Assembly (NCBI GenBank): GCA_022827945.1
Contig: JAJEIT010000055.1
Coordinates: 1-64,000 of the forward strand
Source: Dehalococcoidia bacterium
GTDB taxonomy: Bacteria > Chloroflexota > Dehalococcoidia > Tepidiformales > Tepidiformaceae
Reading direction: 5' to 3'
DNA: 64,000 bases
Within the stretch, counting starts at the first letter, position 1. The number at the start of each line of letters is the position of its first letter. A program made the translations under genes and the position numbers. Shown here one piece after another: positions 59,636-64,000 of the stretch. The notes beneath the pieces are model-generated. The model saw only the letters and a program-made list of their open reading frames with translations. It was not told where the DNA came from and did no database searches.

Positions 59636-60229
59636 CTAGCCACTGTAGGGAACCGCCCGCTTCGGATTGGGAACCGCCCCGCCACCGAGCGTCAGGCCGC
59701 GCGTGTTCACGGTGACCGAGCCGTCGGGATTGGACGTCAGCAGGAACGTGTCCAGCGGGCGAGGCGCCGGTCCGAAGACCCGCACGCCCGCGCGCGAATA
59801 GGTTGAGCCATGGCAGGGGCAGCGGAACCACCCCTGGATGCCGGGGAAGGCCACCTCGGCTCCGTCGAAGTCCCCGCGCCAGGGGACGGTGCAGCCGAGA
59901 TGGGGGCACTTCCAGTAGAGCGCCAGCAGGCCGCCGGTGCCTCCCTGGTCGAGCACGTCGCCTTCGTTGCCGTCCAGGTTCACCAGCCAGAACTTGCCCT
60001 CGGTGATGCGGACGGGCTCGGCGCCCGGCTCCGGGATCTGGATCTTGGGGACCGTCACCGGCCGCCCGAAGCCCTGCGGGCTGCGCAGGTTGAAGAAGCC
60101 CAGGAAGAACGCGCTGAACGCGCCCAGCGCGAGCGTCAGGCCGGCGAACGCGCTCACCCGCATGAACGAGCGCCGCGAGACCTTGCGCGCCTCCGCCTGC
60201 CGTGCTTGCTCTACTCGTTGCGCTGCCAT
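59636..60229 (-). CDS. Rieske 2Fe-2S protein
   Basis: A 197-aa Rieske protein. One membrane span near residues 24-44 follows an Arg-rich start (RKVSRRSFMRVSAFAGLTLALG, twin-Arg-like RRSFM). The cluster ligands are in CPHLGCTVPW and CPCHGSTYSRAG. It carries electrons from quinol to the cytochrome c acceptor in the bc complex. It lies 7 nt after the cytochrome-b C-terminal subunit gene and 18 nt before the fusion cytochrome. Confidence 0.95.
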   Translation of the reverse strand: MAAQRVEQARQAEARKVSRRSFMRVSAFAGLTLALGAFSAFFLGFFNLRSPQGFGRPVTVPKIQIPEPGAEPVRITEGKFWLVNLDGNEGDVLDQGGTGGLLALYWKCPHLGCTVPWRGDFDGAEVAFPGIQGWFRCPCHGSTYSRAGVRVFGPAPRPLDTFLLTSNPDGSVTVNTRGLTLGGGAVPNPKRAVPYSG

Positions 60230-60236
60230 CCGCTCC

Positions 60237-61127
60237 CTACTCCTGCCCCGGGATGCCTTCGAGCGTGCGCAGGTCCCACGGCCAGATCAGGTCCTGGCCG
60301 GGCCCGCGGAAGGCCGTTCCGATAACCGTCAGCATAAGGAAGACGCCCACAAACCCGCTCATCAGCGTGATCAACGCGTCCCGGCGCGTATGCACCCAGT
60401 TGATCCTCCAGAAGAAGAAGATGAGTAGGCACGAGAACCCGACCATGAATCCCGTCGGGATGCCGATGTCCACCAGCAGCGTGGGCAGGTCGATCTTCTG
60501 GAAGGTGGTCACACCCGCGCCCGGACCCTCGTCCAGGATTTTCAGGTTGAACCACAGGTAGGGAATCGAGTCCGCCCACCCGGGCCAGGGGACCACCGAC
60601 GGGTCCTTCAGCGCCGCCGAGCGCTCCAGGAACGCGAGGGTGCTGCCGCCCGAGAAACCGAACCAGTCCTTGGCCCAGAGCGCCGCTTTGCCCGAATTCC
60701 AGATGATGAGCGCCAGCGTGCCCCACATGCCCACGTTGAATGAGACCACGGTGTTCTTCACCGAGTTCACGTCGGCGAACCACCGCCCCTGTCCGTCCGT
60801 GGAGCGGTCGAAGTAGGGGAAGACCATCAGCACGATCAGCCACACCGTCGGCACCACGATGCCGGCCAGGGCCGCGTTCATGTGCAGCAGCAGCTCCTGC
60901 AGGTTCAGCAGGTACCAGGGCGCCTTCGCCGGGTCGTTCGTGACGTTCGCGTTCGCCTCGTCCAGGAGGGGCGCGTTCATCACGTACGAGAGCACGAACA
61001 GCAGGACCGTGAACAGCATCGCCGAGATGAACTCGACGAAGACAAGGTCGGGCCAGACCAGTACCTCTTCATCGCGAGCGCGAGGAGTGGGTCGGGCGGC
61101 CGGCCGGGCGACGACGACGGTAGCCAT
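60237..61127 (-). CDS. Cytochrome b C-terminal (subunit-IV-like) protein
   Basis: A 296-aa membrane protein with about four spans. NDPAKAPWYLLNLQELLLHMNAALAG resembles the PEWYFL quinol-site segment and following helix of cytochrome b6f subunit IV. LIVLMVFPYFDRSTDG and LLVDIGIPTGFMVGFSCLLIFFFW fit further helices. With the N-terminal cytochrome b protein it forms a split cytochrome b, as in b6f and in several monoderm bc complexes. It follows that gene by 19 nt. Confidence 0.85.
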   Translation of the reverse strand: MATVVVARPAARPTPRARDEEVLVWPDLVFVEFISAMLFTVLLFVLSYVMNAPLLDEANANVTNDPAKAPWYLLNLQELLLHMNAALAGIVVPTVWLIVLMVFPYFDRSTDGQGRWFADVNSVKNTVVSFNVGMWGTLALIIWNSGKAALWAKDWFGFSGGSTLAFLERSAALKDPSVVPWPGWADSIPYLWFNLKILDEGPGAGVTTFQKIDLPTLLVDIGIPTGFMVGFSCLLIFFFWRINWVHTRRDALITLMSGFVGVFLMLTVIGTAFRGPGQDLIWPWDLRTLEGIPGQE

Positions 61128-61146
61128 GCGTTAGCTCACCCCGCCT

Positions 61147-61899
61147 CTACAGCGGCCGCGCCAGGCCGCCATCCCGGCGAATCCGCCAGAAATGCACGGC
61201 CATGAAGATTGCCGCCAGCAGGGGCAGGCCGATGACGTGCAGCGTATAGAAGCGAATCAGCGCGTCCGGACCCACCTCGAAGCCGCCGAGCAGCCAGAAG
61301 CGCGTCTTCGGGCCCAGCACCGGCGCCGAACCGGCGATGTTCGTGCCCACCGTGATTGCCCAGAAGGCCAGCTGGTCCCACGGCAGCAGGTAGCCGGTGA
61401 AGCTCAGGAGGAAGGTAAGCACCAGCAGGACCACGCCCACGACCCAGTTGAATTCGCGCGGCGGCTTGTAGGCCCCCGTATAGAACACCCGCAGCATGTG
61501 CAGGAACACGAGGATCACCATCGCGTGCGCCATCCAGCGGTGCATGTTCCGCATCAACTGCCCGAACTGCACGTTCGTCTGGATGTTCTGGATGTCCAGG
61601 TACGCCCGGTCCACGCTGGGCACGTAATAGAACATCAGCAGGATGCCCGTCACCGTCAGGCCCAGGAACATGAAGAAGGTGAGCCCGCCGAGGCAGTAGG
61701 TGTGCGTGATCTTTACGTGCGTGCGGTGGATGCGGGTGGGGTGCAGGTGCAGGAACACGTTCGTCGCGACCACCAGCATCTGGTTGCGCGGCGTGTTCGG
61801 GTAACCCGTACGGAAGATCGACCGCCACACGTAGTTGTGGAAGAGCTTGTCGTAGATCTGGTCGCCGAGCGTCGGTTGAGTGGGTTGTTCAACAGCCAT
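61147..61899 (-). CDS. Cytochrome b N-terminal (b6-like) protein
   Basis: A 250-aa diheme cytochrome b. Heme-ligand histidines are in [23 protein letters not shown] and later [41 protein letters not shown] is the conserved quinone-pocket region. It passes electrons from quinol across the membrane. The gene begins 3 nt after the 32-aa peptide gene and is followed by the C-terminal subunit, Rieske and fusion-cytochrome genes. Confidence 0.94.
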   Translation of the reverse strand: MAVEQPTQPTLGDQIYDKLFHNYVWRSIFRTGYPNTPRNQMLVVATNVFLHLHPTRIHRTHVKITHTYCLGGLTFFMFLGLTVTGILLMFYYVPSVDRAYLDIQNIQTNVQFGQLMRNMHRWMAHAMVILVFLHMLRVFYTGAYKPPREFNWVVGVVLLVLTFLLSFTGYLLPWDQLAFWAITVGTNIAGSAPVLGPKTRFWLLGGFEVGPDALIRFYTLHVIGLPLLAAIFMAVHFWRIRRDGGLARPL

Positions 61900-61902
61900 G
61901 GG

Positions 61903-62001
61903 CTAGCGCTCCCACCACTTGCCGAACAAGACCATGATTCCCAGGCCCAGGAACATCGTGATGAACACGAACACCAGTTCAAGGAATTCGCCAACTTCCA
62001 C
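61903..62001 (-). CDS. 32-aa single-span membrane peptide opening the bc operon
   Basis: A 33-codon ORF with a GTG start: an acidic head (MEVGEFLELV), one hydrophobic helix (FVFITMFLGLGIMVLFG) and a KWWER tail. It stops 3 nt before cytochrome b and follows a good promoter. A GAGGG lies about 10 nt before the GTG. Its place and shape are those of small stabilising subunits of respiratory complexes (PetG/PetN/CcoQ-like), but there is no sequence match I can name. It is too short for standard gene callers. Confidence 0.6.
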   Translation of the reverse strand: MEVGEFLELVFVFITMFLGLGIMVLFGKWWER

Positions 62002-62077
62002 GGCCCCGCGCCCTCGCTGTTCCGTGCCAGCGGCCCAGGTTTGGCCGTGGCGACTTTGTGAATCCTGTAGCAAGCGA

Positions 62078-62106
62078 GTTATACCCCGCCCCCCCTAGGT
62101 GGTCAA
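62078..62106 (-). promoter_or_regulatory. Promoter of the cytochrome bc operon
   Basis: On the minus strand TTGACC (62106-62101) and TATAAC (62083-62078), each 5/6 to consensus, are separated by exactly 17 bp. Transcription would start near 62071, giving a leader of about 70 nt before the 32-aa peptide gene. It lies between the stop of the glycosyltransferase gene and the operon. Confidence 0.65.
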
Positions 62107-62152
62107 ACCTGAGGGCCACCCGCAGGCGCATCTTGAACGGCGCCCGCTTTCG

Positions 62153-62884
62153 TTACAGGCGCAGCCCGAAACGGAGCCTCACCAGCCCCCGCAGATCCTC
62201 CAGCGCCGTGCTGATGATGTGCACCTTCGTGTCCGGATCCTCCACCCACCGAACCGGCAGTTCTCCCACCCGAAACCCCTGTTGCCGCGCCCGGATCAGG
62301 AGCTCCGTATCGAAGAACCAGGCGCGGTCCTCGATCCCCGGCACGACCGCGTCCACGGCCTGCCGGCTCACCGCCTTGAACCCGCACTGCGCGTCCGTGA
62401 TCCGCAACCGCGGGAAGAACGCCCGGATGATGAGCACGTAGCTCCGCGAGATCACTTCCCGCTTAAGGGAACGCTCCGTCGCCGACCCGCGCGCCAGCCG
62501 CGAGCCGCTCACGACGTCGTAGCCGCGTTCCGTCACCATCCCGACCAGCTCCGGAAGGTGAGCCAGGTCCGTGCTCAGGTCGACGTCCATGTAGGTGACT
62601 ACGTCCGCCTCGCTGCCCAGCCACGCCTCCCGCAGGGCGATTCCGCGGCCCTTGATGGTCAGCACGAGCGCGCGCACGCGTTCGTGCTGCGTGTCCAGCT
62701 CGCGCGCCAGCTCGCTCGTCCCGTCGTTCGAGCCGTTGTCCGCGATCACCAGGCGCCAGTCGTATCGGGGATGGGCGTCGAACAGGGCGAGCGTTCGCTC
62801 CACGCTCTCGCGCAGCACCGAGACCTCGTTGTAGCAGGGGATGACCACATCCACCGTCGGGCGGCCGCCACTCTGCGCGGTCAC
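62153..62884 (-). CDS. Family 2 glycosyltransferase (polyprenyl-phosphate sugar synthase-like)
   Basis: A 243-aa GT-A enzyme: DVVIPCYNEVSVLRESVERTLALF, LVIADNGSNDGTSELARELD, the DxD in VTYMDVDLSTDLAHLPELV and the acceptor-side DAQCGFKAVSRQAVDAVVPG, with FFDTELLIRARQQGFRVGELPVRWVED. It resembles dolichyl-phosphate mannose or glucose synthases but lacks a C-terminal membrane span. It would load a sugar onto a lipid carrier. The start is GTG at 62884. Confidence 0.9.
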   Translation of the reverse strand: MTAQSGGRPTVDVVIPCYNEVSVLRESVERTLALFDAHPRYDWRLVIADNGSNDGTSELARELDTQHERVRALVLTIKGRGIALREAWLGSEADVVTYMDVDLSTDLAHLPELVGMVTERGYDVVSGSRLARGSATERSLKREVISRSYVLIIRAFFPRLRITDAQCGFKAVSRQAVDAVVPGIEDRAWFFDTELLIRARQQGFRVGELPVRWVEDPDTKVHIISTALEDLRGLVRLRFGLRL

Positions 62885-62971
62885 GGGCCCGCTCCCTGGG
62901 TGTCGATCACAAATCCGGCGTGTCGCAGCTGCGTGCTCACGCCGTCCTCCGGGCCGGTTCCGGGAGAGGGG

Positions 62972-63229
62972 TTACTCGGGACGCAGCGCCGCCAGCCGGC
63001 GCTTCGTGCGGTCGGCGCGCCCCGTGGGGATGGCGCCCTTCCGCGCTGCTCGGTCCAGCACCGAGTACGCGTGACTCAGCGCCTCGCGGTAGGCATCGCC
63101 GTCGCCCGCAGCCGCGGCCTCGCGCGCCGCGCGCACCGCCGTCCGCGACTCGGACCGGTTGGGCCGGTTCCGGGAGCGGCGCTTGAGCGACTGCCGCCAG
63201 CGCTTCATCGCTGATTGCTTCGTAGCCAT
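62972..63229 (-). CDS. rpsT: 30S ribosomal protein S20
   Basis: An 85-aa S20: TKQSAMKRWRQSLKRRSRNRPNRSESRTAVRAAREAAA, then ALSHAYSVLDRAARKGAIPTGRADRTKRRLAAL. It binds 16S rRNA early in assembly. ATG 63229 is preferred over a longer frame; TACGAT (63238-63243, minus sense) ends 8 nt before it. It is divergent from rho. Confidence 0.95.
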   Translation of the reverse strand: MATKQSAMKRWRQSLKRRSRNRPNRSESRTAVRAAREAAAAGDGDAYREALSHAYSVLDRAARKGAIPTGRADRTKRRLAALRPE

Positions 63230-63280
63230 GGACGCCGATCGTAGGCGCGCCTCCGGCTCCGCGCAAAGCCAGACCCCTAC

Positions 63281-63309
63281 TTGCCCCGTTTCCAAAGCTC
63301 TCGTATTCT
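63281..63309 (+). promoter_or_regulatory. Promoter of rho
   Basis: TTGCCC (63281-63286) and TATTCT (63304-63309), each 4/6 to consensus, are 17 bp apart. They point to a start near 63316 and a leader of about 120 nt before the rho coding region. rho is often autoregulated through its leader; no clear hairpin is visible in this stretch. Confidence 0.45.
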
Positions 63310-63435
63310 GAATTTGCACTGGAACGAAGCCCGGCATCCTGCCGATGCGCTCACCAGGCACACCTCAGAGTCGAGGTTTCTCCGCAACCCCATCTCGCCC
63401 GTACCTGACGAGCACCGCTCGCAGCGGGCAACAGG

Positions 63436-64000
63436 ATCGTTGCCATCACACGCGCACCAGAATCCCCGCCGGCTGAAGAAGCCACCGTTCCCTCCGAGCG
63501 AGAGGACGCCGTCCCCACGCTCAACATCTCCGAGCTCGAGGGCAACACCCGTGGCGAGCTCATTCAGCTCGCCCGCGACCTCGGCGTCAGCAACGCCTCC
63601 ACCCTGCGCAAGCGCGACCTCATCTTCCGCTTGCTCCAGACTCAGGCCGAGCGCCGCGGCAACCTCTTCTCCGGTGGCTTCCTCGAGGTCTCCGACGACG
63701 GGAACTACGGCTTCCTTCGCGGCGAGTCCCTCCTGCCCGGTCCCCACGACATCTACGTCTCCCAGTCCAACCTGCGCCGCTTCGCGCTCCGCCCCGGCGA
63801 CTACGTCACCGGCCAGATTCGCGCCCCGCGCGACAACGAGAAGTACTACGGCCTGCTCAAGGTCGAGGCCGTTAACGGGCTGGACCCCGAGGCGGCAAAG
63901 CGGCGCCCCTTCTTCGAGAACCTGACGGCGGTCTTCCCCAAGGAACAGCTCGTCCTCGAAACCACCCCCGACAACCTGACCCACCGCCTCATCGACCTGA
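63436..64000 (+). CDS. rho: Transcription termination factor Rho, N-terminal part (no canonical start codon; runs off the right edge)
   Basis: The frame encodes a Rho N-terminal domain: LNISELEGNTRGELIQLARDLGVSNASTLRKRDLIFRLLQ, then the RNA-binding cold-shock fold GFLEVSDDGNYGFLRGE, IYVSQSNLRRFALRPGDYVTGQIR and YYGLLKVEAVNG. The ATP-binding core lies beyond the window. In this frame a stop sits at 63406-63408, and no ATG, GTG or TTG occurs before the domain. The given start is an ATC at 63436, a placeholder; a rare ATC/ATT start, or a base lost in the assembly, is possible. Confidence 0.8.
   Translation, partial: MVAITRAPESPPAEEATVPSEREDAVPTLNISELEGNTRGELIQLARDLGVSNASTLRKRDLIFRLLQTQAERRGNLFSGGFLEVSDDGNYGFLRGESLLPGPHDIYVSQSNLRRFALRPGDYVTGQIRAPRDNEKYYGLLKVEAVNGLDPEAAKRRPFFENLTAVFPKEQLVLETTPDNLTHRLIDL

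Noticed and set aside
1..64000. tRNA, rRNA, CRISPR arrays, insertion sequences, prophage or integrase genes
   Set aside because: I looked for cloverleaf-type stems with a GGTTCGAATCC arm, for regular direct repeats and for transposase motifs, and saw none. This is by eye, so a covariance-model scan could still find a short RNA gene.

Overview
This is a dense, high-GC (roughly 70 %) bacterial chromosome segment with about 77 genes on both strands, short intergenic gaps and many 4-nt start/stop overlaps. No rRNA, tRNA, CRISPR array, prophage or insertion sequence was found. The gene set (split cytochrome b plus Rieske complex, LysM-containing cytochrome, amtB-glnK, ETF, amidases, CaiB-type CoA-transferase, 7TM-HD phosphodiesterase, rpsU-yqeY) and the lack of outer-membrane genes fit Chloroflexota, perhaps a Dehalococcoidia-like or SAR202-like lineage. 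That placement is inference from gene content.

Layout. 1-9 kb: partial flavin oxidoreductase, cytochrome c assembly protein CcsB, an amidase/MoaD-like pair, tsaD, an SPFH protein, a phosphoesterase divergent from an alkB-like gene with an SOS-type operator, and a DinB-like protein. 9-18 kb: lutA-lutB(C), site-2 protease, a GH-like lipoprotein divergent from a penicillin-binding protein, and ETF beta-alpha. 18-20.5 kb: amtB-glnK. 20.5-28.7 kb: SDR-DUF2867 protein, mazEF, purU, a secreted protein, DUF502, a CDGSH protein, vapBC and an orphan sucD. 28.8-33.8 kb: a catabolic-looking + strand run (CoA-transferase, SMP-30 lactonase, secreted barrel protein, MarC-like, NTF2-like and VOC proteins). 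33.8-46 kb: surE, yebC, ruvC; uvrB-panC-panB behind a leader with an attenuator-like terminator; P1 peptidase and mutM; ruvA; a permuted DsbA-like protein; a phosphatase. 46-57 kb: M16 peptidase, purL and purQ separated by three membrane-protein genes, 7TM-HD phosphodiesterase, a serine hydrolase, hicAB, yqeY and rpsU. 57.5-62 kb: two tiny paralogous redox/zinc-ribbon-like proteins and a cytochrome bc-type operon. 62-64 kb: glycosyltransferase, rpsT and the beginning of rho.

The most unusual items are: (i) a 579-aa protein joining cytochrome c, several LysM units and an amicyanin-like cupredoxin at the end of the bc operon; (ii) a membrane-anchored DsbA-like protein whose two halves are in swapped order; (iii) an unannotated 32-aa single-membrane-span peptide opening the bc operon; (iv) an SOS-type palindrome inside the alkB promoter spacer; (v) a panBC leader ending in an intrinsic terminator 30 nt before the start codon; and (vi) a recurrent TANNNT hexamer 6-9 nt before start codons, implying widespread leaderless transcription.
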